From Desulfosporosinus meridiei DSM 13257 (GTDB taxonomy: Bacteria > Bacillota > Desulfitobacteriia > Desulfitobacteriales > Desulfitobacteriaceae), in the NCBI RefSeq assembly GCF_000231385.2, contig NC_018515.1:3864501-3928500 (forward strand): 64,000 bases of DNA. Reading direction: 5' to 3'. A program made the position numbers and the translations under genes. Positions 18,346 through 26,710 of the stretch are shown in pieces. Under the pieces are notes generated by a model. That model did no database searches. It had not been told where the DNA came from and saw only the letters and a list, made by a program, of their open reading frames with translations. How positions within the stretch are numbered: position 1 is the first letter of the stretch; the number at the start of each line of letters is the position of its first letter.

Positions 18346-18693
18346 CTAGCCGATACGACGGTCGCGAATCCGAGCCGCCTTACCTGAAAGACCACGTAGA
18401 TAGTTAAGCTTAGCCCGGCGAACAATACCTCGTCGAGCCACCTCGATTTTTTCCAAGCGAGGTGAATGCAAAGGGAAAGTTCGTTCTACCCCGACTCCAG
18501 CGAAGACACGTCGAACTGTAAAAGTTTCACGAATGCCGCCATTTTTCATTGCAATGACAACCCCTTCGAAAACCTGGATACGTTCACGAGTTCCCTCAAC
18601 AATACGGACATGTACACGAACTGTATCACCCGGCCGGAAGTTAGGAAGATCCTTTTTCATTTGTTCTTCTTCAATCATGCGAATATAATCCAT
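18346..18693 (-). CDS. rplS: 50S ribosomal protein L19
   Basis: The 115-aa product matches L19 throughout: [58 protein letters not shown] and [14 protein letters not shown]. It has a good GGAAGGGGGGG site before the ATG. It forms the distal part of the rpsP-trmD-rplS ribosomal operon. Confidence 0.97.
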   Translation of the reverse strand: MDYIRMIEEEQMKKDLPNFRPGDTVRVHVRIVEGTRERIQVFEGVVIAMKNGGIRETFTVRRVFAGVGVERTFPLHSPRLEKIEVARRGIVRRAKLNYLRGLSGKAARIRDRRIG

Positions 18694-18825
18694 TAAAAAC
18701 CCCCCCTTCCTTGCCTAGATGTTCATACACTGATTTTCAGCCAGCGGACCATCTATTATCAGACCTATTTATTTTATCACAACAAATTATGATATGCAAT
18801 AAATTTCGATTCGATAGTGTTGTTT

Positions 18826-19383
18826 TCAATGACCGCGTAACCGATCTAAGATAATTGAAACTGCAGAACGTACGGATAAGTGATTGTAATCTGTCGGTCC
18901 ATAAATCGGCTCCAAGATACGATCCATCTTTTCAACATCCTCTTTAAGCAGTCCCCAACCCGTTCCAAATAATAGCAGAATGGGAGTCTCGTTATTCTCT
19001 ATGTCCTCTCGAAGCTCAGAATAAGCAATAGTATTGGCATATTTTCTAGCATCCGTTGCAACCTTTATGGGCCCAACTCCATGTTCTGCTTCGATCTCTT
19101 CATAGACTTGAGCCAGATCAACTGCAATCTTCACTCGAGAGAATGCTTCCTGACGATCGGGATTGTACTCTGCTCCATATCCTTCTTGCCAGAAACCCAT
19201 AATACGTTTGGCTAAAGCACGCTGAGCTTCTGCAGGATGAACTACATAATATCGTTTTATACCATAAGTCGTTGAGCATCTGGCTATATCATGTAAATCT
19301 AAATTAGTAATTGATGTAGCAACTGTCTCCATGTTTTTATTGTAGACAGGATAATGGACTAAAGCCAAGTAGACATCTGACAT
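18826..19383 (-). CDS. SPOUT-type SAM-dependent RNA methyltransferase (TrmD-linked family)
   Basis: The 185-aa product belongs to the small Methyltrans_RNA family found next to trmD. It begins VYLALVHYPVYNKNMETVATSITNLDLHDIARCSTTYGIKRYY. The SAM-knot region is PILLLFGTGWGLL, followed by YNHLSVRSAVSIILDRL. It is predicted to methylate an RNA, but the substrate is not known to me. It lies 50 nt after trmD. Confidence 0.85.
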   Translation of the reverse strand: MSDVYLALVHYPVYNKNMETVATSITNLDLHDIARCSTTYGIKRYYVVHPAEAQRALAKRIMGFWQEGYGAEYNPDRQEAFSRVKIAVDLAQVYEEIEAEHGVGPIKVATDARKYANTIAYSELREDIENNETPILLLFGTGWGLLKEDVEKMDRILEPIYGPTDYNHLSVRSAVSIILDRLRGH

Positions 19384-19433
19384 ATATAAAAAATCACTCC
19401 TAACGAACTACTGAAACAGAGAAAAACTCTCGT

Positions 19434-20246
19434 CTATTTGTTCCTATTTGAAGATCGCCTCTGTCGCTTTGGTGGAGGGGAAAGGTGCTGCCATTTCGTA
19501 CGCCATCTGGCAAATTCCTCGTGTTCCAGGGTAAGTTCCTCTAATAATGAATAATCTTCCAGGCTAAACTCCAGGTTCTTGATTAGATCTGGGCGTCTTA
19601 AAAACGTTCGCCTGAGTGACTCTTTTCTCCTCCAGCGCATTATCTGGGCATGATGGCCGGACAACAAAATCTCCGGCACCTTACGTCCTTCAAAGTCCGC
19701 CGGACGAGTATACTGAGGGTATTCCAACAACCCTATACTGTGCGAATCTTCCTCAGCAGATACCTCTTCTCCTAGAACACCAGGAATGAGCCTCACTACG
19801 GCATCAATCATTACCATGGCAGCTAGCTCTCCTCCTGTTAAAACATAGTCCCCTAAGGACACTTCCTCATCCGCTAACTCTCGAATGCGTTCATCAAATC
19901 CTTCGTAATGCCCACACATAAATACAAGCTCTTGATGTGCAGACCACTCTTCAGCTTTCTTTTGATGAAACACATGTCCCTGAGGAGACATAAGAATTAA
20001 CTTCCGATCATGACTAACCTGAGGCAAATCTCTTATAGCTGCAAAAATCGGTTCAGGCTTTAAGAGCATTCCCGCTCCCCCTCCATAGGGAACATCATCA
20101 ACATTTTTATGCTTACTAACTGCATAATCACGAAAGTTAACCAAGTTAATCTCTACTAAACCAGCTTCTTGAGCGCGTTTTAGAATACTTTCATTTAAAG
20201 GAACAAACATTTCGGGAAATAGGGTTAAAATTGTTATTTTAATCAT
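19434..20246 (-). CDS. trmD: tRNA (guanine37-N1)-methyltransferase
   Basis: The 270-aa enzyme makes m1G37. The trefoil-knot SAM site is visible ([30 protein letters not shown]), preceded by [21 protein letters not shown] and [13 protein letters not shown]. The frame opens at 20273, but the ATG at 20246 ([14 protein letters not shown]) matches the family start and lies behind GGAGG, so it is used. The last residues are a basic tail. Confidence 0.95.
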   Translation of the reverse strand: MIKITILTLFPEMFVPLNESILKRAQEAGLVEINLVNFRDYAVSKHKNVDDVPYGGGAGMLLKPEPIFAAIRDLPQVSHDRKLILMSPQGHVFHQKKAEEWSAHQELVFMCGHYEGFDERIRELADEEVSLGDYVLTGGELAAMVMIDAVVRLIPGVLGEEVSAEEDSHSIGLLEYPQYTRPADFEGRKVPEILLSGHHAQIMRWRRKESLRRTFLRRPDLIKNLEFSLEDYSLLEELTLEHEEFARWRTKWQHLSPPPKRQRRSSNRNK

Positions 20247-20313
20247 ATGTAGGATATCCTCCAGCAAAGTCATGGCTCAATATGTCGTTTGCAATTCTTG
20301 CGATTCGAACTCC

Positions 20314-20811
20314 TTAATCTCGAAGCCCTGGTGGAAGAATAACATCCATGCGCCGTCCAGAGACGTCAACATTCTTTACAACACTTTTAAGAGCTGGAAT
20401 GCATAGTTCTCCTTTAACCCCTTTAACAACATAAACATCGTTTGCACCAGTTTCCAAAACTTGGCTGAGCGTTCCCAGCAATATATCTTCTTCATAAACC
20501 TGCATTCCCTCAAGCTCAAAATAATACCATCCCTCTTTAAGAGGAAGTACTTCTGAGCGATCAATACGAACTTCCCATCCTCGGTATTTTTCCGCTTGAT
20601 CCGCAGTAGCTATTCCCTCAACCGCCAGCAATACAAACTCCATTTGTAAACGGGCTTCGATAACTTTAAAGCGTTGATTGGTCGTACCGCTCCGCAAAAT
20701 AACTTCCTGCAGTTTAAGAAATCGTTTAGCGTTATTAGTCAACGGATAGACCCTCAACTCCCCGCTAATTCCATGCGGACGCAACACTTCCCCAATCAGT
20801 ACTTCATCCAT
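20314..20811 (-). CDS. rimM: Ribosome maturation factor RimM
   Basis: The 165-aa product has the RimM domain (IGEVLRPHGISGELRVYPLTN) and the PRC-barrel domain (GWYYFELEGMQVYEEDILLGTLSQVLETGANDVYVVKG, then LCIPALKSVVKNVDV). The longer frame reaches 20976 but that part overlaps khpA and the hairpin and is not RimM-like. The ATG at 20811 follows AAAGGGG. Confidence 0.94.
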   Translation of the reverse strand: MDEVLIGEVLRPHGISGELRVYPLTNNAKRFLKLQEVILRSGTTNQRFKVIEARLQMEFVLLAVEGIATADQAEKYRGWEVRIDRSEVLPLKEGWYYFELEGMQVYEEDILLGTLSQVLETGANDVYVVKGVKGELCIPALKSVVKNVDVSGRRMDVILPPGLRD

Positions 20812-20846
20812 AATCCCAGCCCCTTTCAGGTGATAGATAGGTTTAA

Positions 20847-20880
20847 AACGTTGAGAAGGGCACAAGCCCTTCTCAACGTT
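20847..20880 (-). terminator. Strong 15-bp hairpin between khpA and rimM
   Basis: AACGTTGAGAAGGGC (20847-20861) pairs perfectly with 20866-20880 around a 4-nt loop. The right arm overlaps the khpA stop codon. On the minus strand the stem is followed by TTTTAAAC, a short U-tract. It may be a leaky terminator or an RNA-processing/stability element that sets rpsP-khpA apart from rimM-trmD. Confidence 0.6.
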
Positions 20881-21118
20881 ATTGATCAATGTCCATATGA
20901 ACTCGGCGCCCATCTTTAACGGCAGCCGCTTTAACCAGCGTACGAATAGCGTTCGCGATCTTCCCTTGTTTCCCAATCACTTTCCCCATGTCATCAGGTG
21001 CGACTGTGAGCTGTAAATGCACACTCTTTTCAGTCTCCGTTTGAACGACGAGAACTTGATCTGTCTGATCCACCAACGCTTTCGCGAGGATTTCTACAAG
21101 TTCCTTCACAGGAACCAC
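20879..21118 (-). CDS. khpA: KhpA (YlqC) KH-domain RNA-binding protein
   Basis: The 79-aa protein is a single KH domain with the GxxG loop GKVIGKQGKIANAIRTLVKA. KhpA proteins bind RNA broadly, often with KhpB/Jag, and influence cell elongation and division in streptococci. It sits between rpsP and rimM as in most Firmicutes. The stop codon falls in the foot of a strong hairpin. Confidence 0.95.
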   Translation of the reverse strand: MVPVKELVEILAKALVDQTDQVLVVQTETEKSVHLQLTVAPDDMGKVIGKQGKIANAIRTLVKAAAVKDGRRVHMDIDQ

Positions 21119-21134
21119 CCCCCAAACTCTACAC

Positions 21135-21401
21135 TTAGTTCTTGGACTCGTGGAATTTGGTTAAGATACCAGCTTGACTCAGCAAAGACTTTGCAGTATT
21201 TGAAGGCTGAGCTCCAGTTGATAACCATTTCATAGCCTTTTCCTCATCAATGTTCAGAACTACAGGGCTTTTTGTTGGATCGTAATATCCAATTTGTTCA
21301 ATGAAACGACCATCACGGGGAGCTTTAGCATCAGCAATTACCATACGGTAGAAAGGATTCTTTTTAGCACCCATGCGGCACAGACGAATTTTTGTAGCCA
21401 T
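21135..21401 (-). CDS. rpsP: 30S ribosomal protein S16
   Basis: The 88-aa product starts [42 protein letters not shown], typical of S16. The ATG at 21401 is placed 6-7 nt behind GGAGGAGGTG and is preferred to an upstream ATG at 21410. It heads the rpsP-khpA-rimM-trmD run. Confidence 0.96.
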   Translation of the reverse strand: MATKIRLCRMGAKKNPFYRMVIADAKAPRDGRFIEQIGYYDPTKSPVVLNIDEEKAMKWLSTGAQPSNTAKSLLSQAGILTKFHESKN

Positions 21402-21418
21402 GTTTTTCACCTCCTCCA

Positions 21419-21453
21419 GTTCGAGGTTCGAAGTTCGAAGTTCGAGGTTCGAA
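21419..21453. repeat. Five tandem GTTCGAR heptamers
   Basis: GTTCGAG, GTTCGAA, GTTCGAA, GTTCGAG and GTTCGAA follow one another without spacers between ffh and rpsP, just upstream of the rpsP ribosome binding site. Related TTCGA-rich tracts occur at about 34917-34975. TTCGAA is self-complementary, so the tract could fold or be bound as a dimer site; slippage is the simplest origin. Confidence 0.8.
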
Positions 21454-21609
21454 TGTTTGTCATTCTATATCTCACATCGCCCATTTACCCCTAGATTAGT
21501 TAACTAGACTTTAAGACAGAGTATTTAACTCGATTAAAGTAAGTTTATTATATAAACAACGCTAGATTATAGCGTGTGTCCATCGAATTTGAGGTCCGAA
21601 GGCCCCCCC

Positions 21610-22968
21610 TTATACCGTCGGAAACGGAAATTTCGGTTTCTTACCCTTCTTGCCCTTTTTTCCGCCCCCAAGCATACCCATGCCGCCACCTGAGAATTGC
21701 TTCATCATCTTTTGCATTTGTTCAAACTGCTTTAAGAGACGTCCTACGTCTTGAACTGAAGTTCCGCTTCCTTTAGCGATTCTTTTTTTACGTGAATCTT
21801 TTATAATGGCTGGCTTCCGACGTTCTTCTGTCGTCATCGACCGGATAATAGCTTCAATATGTGCAGTGTCTTTTTCATCTATATTAACATCTTTTAACTG
21901 TTTCCCTACTCCGGGAATCATTTCTAAGATTGAGGAAAGAGGGCCCATTTTTTTCATCTGCTGCATCTGATCAAGAAAATCGTCAAGGGTAAATTCCTGT
22001 TTGCGCAGCTTTTGTTCCATTTCTTTGGCCTTTTTCTCATCAAAAGATTCCTGAGCCTTCTCAATTAAAGTAAGAACATCGCCCATTCCCAGAATTCTAG
22101 AAGCCATACGATCAGGATGGAAAGCTTCAAGGGCATCCATCTTTTCCCCGAGGCCAATAAATTTAATGGTACACCCAGTCACTGCTTTGATCGAAAGAGC
22201 TGCGCCCCCACGAGTATCTCCATCTAACTTTGTGAGAATTACACCATCAAGCCCTAAGTCTCCGTGGAAGGACTCCGCGACATTAACCGCATCTTGTCCT
22301 GTCATAGCATCTACAACCAGCAAGATTTCGTGAGGTTTGACAGACCCTTTAATATCCCGCAGCTCGCCCATCAATTCCTCGTTAATGTGCAAACGTCCGG
22401 CTGTATCAATTATGACCACATCTTGTCCATTCTGATTGGCATGGGTAATACTTGCTTTAGCAATATCTCTCGGATTTTCCTCTCCCATAGAAAAAACCGG
22501 CACATTCAGTTGAGCTCCTAGAACCTGCAACTGTTTGATCGCGGCTGGACGGTAGATATCACATGCAACAAGCAGAGGATGTTTCCCTTGTTTCTTAAGC
22601 ATGTTGGCCAACTTAGCAGCGTGAGTGGTTTTTCCCGCTCCTTGAAGACCAACCAACATAATCACTGTAGGAGGCTTTGAGGCAATCAAGATTTTACCGG
22701 ATGCCCCTCCCATAAGGTCGATCATTTCTTCATGAACAACTTTAATAACATGTTGTGCCGGTGAAAGAGATTCTAGGACTTCTTGACCAATTGATCGTTC
22801 CTTTACTTTGGCAACAAAGTCCTTAACAACTTTAAAGTTAACATCCGCCTCCAATAAGGCAACGCGAACTTCACGCATAGCCTCGTTGACATCTGCTTCC
22901 TTTAACTTGCCCTTTCCTTTAAGCCTCTTAAATGTTTCTTGGAGTTTTTCGCTTAGTCCTTGAAACAT
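21610..22968 (-). CDS. ffh: Signal recognition particle protein Ffh
   Basis: The 452-aa GTPase has the N domain, the G domain (GLQGAGKTTHAAKLA, ACDIYRPAAIKQL, DTAGRLH, TKLDGDTRGGAALS) and a Met-rich M domain (FLDQMQQMKKMGPL, FEQMQKMMKQFSGGGMGMLGGG) that binds 4.5S RNA and signal peptides. It lies behind ylxM as usual. Confidence 0.97.
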   Translation of the reverse strand: MFQGLSEKLQETFKRLKGKGKLKEADVNEAMREVRVALLEADVNFKVVKDFVAKVKERSIGQEVLESLSPAQHVIKVVHEEMIDLMGGASGKILIASKPPTVIMLVGLQGAGKTTHAAKLANMLKKQGKHPLLVACDIYRPAAIKQLQVLGAQLNVPVFSMGEENPRDIAKASITHANQNGQDVVIIDTAGRLHINEELMGELRDIKGSVKPHEILLVVDAMTGQDAVNVAESFHGDLGLDGVILTKLDGDTRGGAALSIKAVTGCTIKFIGLGEKMDALEAFHPDRMASRILGMGDVLTLIEKAQESFDEKKAKEMEQKLRKQEFTLDDFLDQMQQMKKMGPLSSILEMIPGVGKQLKDVNIDEKDTAHIEAIIRSMTTEERRKPAIIKDSRKKRIAKGSGTSVQDVGRLLKQFEQMQKMMKQFSGGGMGMLGGGKKGKKGKKPKFPFPTV

Positions 22969-23057
22969 GCCTGTCCTCGCTTTCGATTTGATCCACTTAC
23001 AAATATCTCTACATAGCCTGTGTTTAATTATAAGGCTTTGTCTTTTAGCTTCTGCTA

Positions 23058-23426
23058 TTAGATCGCTGAGATCTTGACAAAAACATCTTCAATCATCATC
23101 CGGATTTTAAGGTGTCGCTCATAGGCTTCCTGACAGGAAAAATCCTGTTCTTTTAGCTCTTCCAAAACACTCTGAACTTCAAGGAGCTTCTCCCGTTCAG
23201 TCCAAAACCTCTGGACGAGCCCTAGTTTATCCTCGTATTCTGTGAGGATCCTTTCAGTACGTTTGAGCAAATCATGTATAGCCTGACGGCTTATATTTTC
23301 AACTTCAGCAATCTCAGTCAACGAAAGGTCTTGCTGATAGTGAAGGTCCCAGACATTTCTTTGCTTATCTGTTAGCAACGGGCCATAAAAATCAACTAAG
23401 AGAGCCCTTTTGGCGAGTTTCTCCAT
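23058..23426 (-). CDS. ylxM: YlxM-family helix-turn-helix protein (SRP-associated)
   Basis: The 122-aa product has a sigma-70 region 4-like HTH (LLTDKQRNVWDLHYQQDLSLTEIAEVENISRQAIHDLLKRTERIL) and a C-terminal coiled coil. YlxM proteins are encoded directly before ffh and in streptococci modulate SRP GTPase activity. The start codon lies behind a GGGG-rich site. Confidence 0.92.
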   Translation of the reverse strand: MEKLAKRALLVDFYGPLLTDKQRNVWDLHYQQDLSLTEIAEVENISRQAIHDLLKRTERILTEYEDKLGLVQRFWTEREKLLEVQSVLEELKEQDFSCQEAYERHLKIRMMIEDVFVKISAI

Positions 23427-23498
23427 GGCAACCCCCTGTAAAGCGTTTTTACTTTACAACGGAATATTAGACTAAATTCTTTTCTTTGTCAAGTGTTA

Positions 23499-24803
23499 TT
23501 ACTTAACATTCAATTCCAGCTCTATTCGCTTTGCTCTCATCTCTGCTTCTTGACAAATTTTACTTAAATCCAAGGTTAATAGTTTACGCTCTTCCATCAG
23601 TAACTTTCCATCTACCATCACCGTTCGGACATCACCGGCATGGGCCGAATAAACTAAGTGGGCGGGAATCGAAAAACGCGGATAAAAATGCGCTTGATCC
23701 ATATCGATTGTGATCAAATCCGCCTTAAATCCCGGAGCTAATACTCCAACATTTTCAAATCCTAAAGTTTGCGCACCACCAACTGTTGCCATTTCCAGAA
23801 CCTCATAAGCGGGAAGTGCCGTTGGATTAACCTTAAGTTTTTGCTGGAAGGATGCTGAGCGCATTTCTCCAAATAGATCAAGATTGTTATTACTTGATGC
23901 ACCGTCCGTCCCAAGACCTACGACAACTCCCTGGGATCGCAGTTCAGTAATAGGTGCTGTTCCACTGCTCAACTTCATATTACTTTCCGCATTATGAGCT
24001 ACGCAGACGTTTTGGCGATGAAGTATTTCAATATCTTGTTGAGTTAAATGCACACAATGGGCGGCCACGACGTGCCCACCAAATAACCCAAGTTCATCCA
24101 GCCATTGGACGGGGGTTTTCCCATATTGTTCTTTCAGTATGTTAACTTCATCTTGAGTCTCTGCTACATGAATATGAATCCCTACATTTAATCGGTCGGC
24201 TTCCGCTTTAACCTTCTTCAGATACTCTGCCGAGCAAGTATATGGGGCATGAGGCCCAAACATGATGCTCAGTCTGCCATTACCAGTTCCGTGATATTGG
24301 CGAACCAGTTCGATATTTTCTTGTAAGGCATTCTCCCCGTTGGGCCCATTACCGATTAGTCCTCGCGAAAGAACAGCACGAGTTCCCGCCTGAAGGACTG
24401 CCTCTGCAACTTTATCCATTGAGGCATACATATCCAGCATCGTCGTAGTTCCGGAGCGGATCATTTCACAAAGCGCCAATAAAGTACCCCAGTAAATGTC
24501 CTCATCCGTCAACTTATCCTCGAAAGGCCACACCTTCTCATTTAACCAAGGCATTAGCGGCAGGTCATCTGCATAGCCCCTGAGTAGCGTCATGGCGGCA
24601 TGAGTATGTGTGTTAATTAAGCCGGGCATAACCACGTCATTTGGCAGCTCCAAAATCCGATCAGGTACAAACCCCTCTGGAGATGAGCCTTTCTCACCTA
24701 CTGAAACTATTAGATCATCTTCTATACAAATCTCTCCTTGAGGAAAGAAGGTGTCCGCTCCGGTCATGGGTAAGATCATAGCACGAATTAGAATTTTAGA
24801 CAT
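23499..24803 (-). CDS. mtaD: 5'-methylthioadenosine/S-adenosylhomocysteine deaminase
   Basis: The 434-aa amidohydrolase has metal ligands in NTHTHAAMTLLRG, HIHVAE, AAHCVHL and GTDGASSNN. It deaminates MTA/SAH (and often 5'-deoxyadenosine) to inosine derivatives. Two genes upstream are mtnA and mtnP, so the cluster handles SAM by-products. The open frame reaches 24827, but the ATG at 24803 follows GGAAG and starts MSKILIRA, so it is used. Confidence 0.9.
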   Translation of the reverse strand: MSKILIRAMILPMTGADTFFPQGEICIEDDLIVSVGEKGSSPEGFVPDRILELPNDVVMPGLINTHTHAAMTLLRGYADDLPLMPWLNEKVWPFEDKLTDEDIYWGTLLALCEMIRSGTTTMLDMYASMDKVAEAVLQAGTRAVLSRGLIGNGPNGENALQENIELVRQYHGTGNGRLSIMFGPHAPYTCSAEYLKKVKAEADRLNVGIHIHVAETQDEVNILKEQYGKTPVQWLDELGLFGGHVVAAHCVHLTQQDIEILHRQNVCVAHNAESNMKLSSGTAPITELRSQGVVVGLGTDGASSNNNLDLFGEMRSASFQQKLKVNPTALPAYEVLEMATVGGAQTLGFENVGVLAPGFKADLITIDMDQAHFYPRFSIPAHLVYSAHAGDVRTVMVDGKLLMEERKLLTLDLSKICQEAEMRAKRIELELNVK

Positions 24804-24871
24804 TATCTTCCGTCCCCTTACAGCCATATTTAAAGATTAACGGCGTAGACTAAGGGATTACTCCCATTAAT

Positions 24872-25909
24872 TTAAGATCGAACCATTAATTTAAGGAGAT
24901 TAACTGAATAAGGCGCTGTTACCATTCCCTTTTCGGTAATTATTCCTGTAATGTATTTCGCAGGAGTAACATCGAAGGCTGGATTAAAGACTTTCACTTC
25001 TTCAGGTGCTACCGATACCCCAAAACACTCTCTAACTTCATTTGCCGGCCGTTCTTCAATGGGAATTTCCTGACCATTGGCTACTTTCAAATCTATCGTA
25101 GATGTTGGTGCTGCCACATAAAAAGGTATTCCATGAGCATTTGCCAAAACAGCTACAGAATAAGTACCAATCTTGTTTGCTGTGTCCCCGTTAGCAGCAA
25201 TTCGGTCAGCACCTACAATCACAAGGTCAATCTTCCCCTGTTGCATCAAATAGCCTGCCATATTATCCGTAATAAGTGTTACAGGAATTTTTTCTTCTAA
25301 GAGTTCTAAGGCAGTTAAACGCGCTCCTTGCAAGAGAGGTCGTGTTTCGTCTGCATAAACATGAATCATTTTACCCGCCAGATGCGCACTTCGGATGACC
25401 CCCAGAGCAGTTCCATACTCTACGGTAGCCAAAGCTCCAGCATTACAATGAGTGAGGATATTTGCTTTATCAGGTACTATCTCATTACCGACTTCCCCTA
25501 TCAGTCGATTCATTCGACGATCATCTTCAGCTATTCGGTTAGCTTCTTCTGTAAGAACTCGGCGCACATCGTCTAAGTCATCCATATCCCAACATTCACG
25601 CAATCTATCTTCCATTCGCCTTAGTGCCCAAAATAGGTTAACCGCCGTCGGACGAGTTTCTGCCAATCTGGACTGTACCTTTTCCATAAAGCTAGGCAAA
25701 CCATCTCTATCTCCTTGGTACTCTAACGCTCCTAATACAAAACCATACGCAACAGCAGCCCCAATTGCCGGCGCACCACGTACTTCCATATTTTCAATAG
25801 CTTCAGCTACACTCTCATAAGACACTGCATCCCGATAAAGGATTTCTACTGGAAGCTTGCTTTGATCTAATATGCGCAAAGCATTCCCTAGCCATTCAAT
25901 CGATTTCAA
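24872..25909 (-). CDS. mtnA: S-methyl-5-thioribose-1-phosphate isomerase
   Basis: The 345-aa enzyme has the family motifs VRGAPAIGAAVAYG, the catalytic Cys in ILTHCNAGALATVEYGTALGV and the Asp in VGADRIAANGDTANKIGTY. It converts 5-methylthioribose-1-phosphate to the ribulose form. It lies between mtnP and mtaD. A 13-bp direct repeat spans its 3' end. Confidence 0.95.
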   Translation of the reverse strand: MKSIEWLGNALRILDQSKLPVEILYRDAVSYESVAEAIENMEVRGAPAIGAAVAYGFVLGALEYQGDRDGLPSFMEKVQSRLAETRPTAVNLFWALRRMEDRLRECWDMDDLDDVRRVLTEEANRIAEDDRRMNRLIGEVGNEIVPDKANILTHCNAGALATVEYGTALGVIRSAHLAGKMIHVYADETRPLLQGARLTALELLEEKIPVTLITDNMAGYLMQQGKIDLVIVGADRIAANGDTANKIGTYSVAVLANAHGIPFYVAAPTSTIDLKVANGQEIPIEERPANEVRECFGVSVAPEEVKVFNPAFDVTPAKYITGIITEKGMVTAPYSVNLLKLMVRS

Positions 25910-25924
25910 CGTCCCACCACCTCT

Positions 25925-26710
25925 CTAAAATTTACCGACTTCGGCATTTGCCGAGGCACATAGACATTTCTGACTAGGTGTCAATAACTCAAAGGTTGCT
26001 TGAATGAGCTGTGCAACATCTATCTCTAATTTCTTAATACTCTCCATAACCTCAGAATGGCTTAAGGGATGATCAGCAATCCCTGCTGCTTCATTGGTAA
26101 CCATTCCAATGGAGGCGTAACACATCCCAAGTTCCCGAGCTAAAACAACTTCAGGAACACTTGTCATTCCGACAAGGTCAGCTCCAAGATATTGAAACAT
26201 CCGAATCTCGGCTGGAGTCTCAAAACGGGGGCCTTCTGTACAAACATAACATGCTCCGTTCTTAACCACAAGTCCCAGATGTTCTGAAGCATTAATAATT
26301 ATTTGCCGAACAGCGGCGCAATAGGGGTCGGTCATATCCACATGGAGAACACCGTCTGTTCCTCCTTCGTAGAAGGTCTGGGGGCGACTCTTTGTGAAAT
26401 CAAGAAACTGATCCAGCAAAACCAAATCGCCCAAACGATAATTAGAAGACAGGGAACCTACTGCAGCAGTTGCTATTATTTTACGTACTCCAAGCTCTCG
26501 CAGGGCCCAAATATTACCTCTATAATTCACAAGGTGAGGAGGTGTTGCATGATTTTGCCCATGGCGACTCATAAAAACTAACTCACGATTAGTATCTTTT
26601 CCGATAGTAGCTTCTACCGTTCCGTAGGGAGTTTTGACAGAGATAACACGTTGTTCCTTCAAGGCAAAGTGGTCAAGCCCTGTTCCCCCAATAAGAGCAA
26701 AATCTATCAG
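25925..26710 (-). CDS. mtnP: S-methyl-5'-thioadenosine phosphorylase, probable CTG start
   Basis: The frame shows SRHGQNHATPPH, the CTEGPRFETPAEI segment and DLVGMTSVPEVVLAREL, all typical of MTA phosphorylase. Canonical starts only appear at the TTG at 26662, which would remove the phosphate-binding N terminus. In frame upstream the sequence reads IDFALIGGTGLDHFALKEQ, the normal MtnP start. The first in-frame stop upstream is at about 26725. The best start is CTG at 26710, five nt behind GGGGGAG, with its TGA shared with the ftsY stop (CTGA). That gives 261 aa. Confidence 0.85.
   Translation of the reverse strand: MIDFALIGGTGLDHFALKEQRVISVKTPYGTVEATIGKDTNRELVFMSRHGQNHATPPHLVNYRGNIWALRELGVRKIIATAAVGSLSSNYRLGDLVLLDQFLDFTKSRPQTFYEGGTDGVLHVDMTDPYCAAVRQIIINASEHLGLVVKNGACYVCTEGPRFETPAEIRMFQYLGADLVGMTSVPEVVLARELGMCYASIGMVTNEAAGIADHPLSHSEVMESIKKLEIDVAQLIQATFELLTPSQKCLCASANAEVGKF

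Noticed and set aside
20812..20976. N-terminal extension of RimM from 20976
   Set aside because: It overlaps khpA and the strong hairpin, has no RimM similarity, and a proper start with ribosome site exists at 20811.
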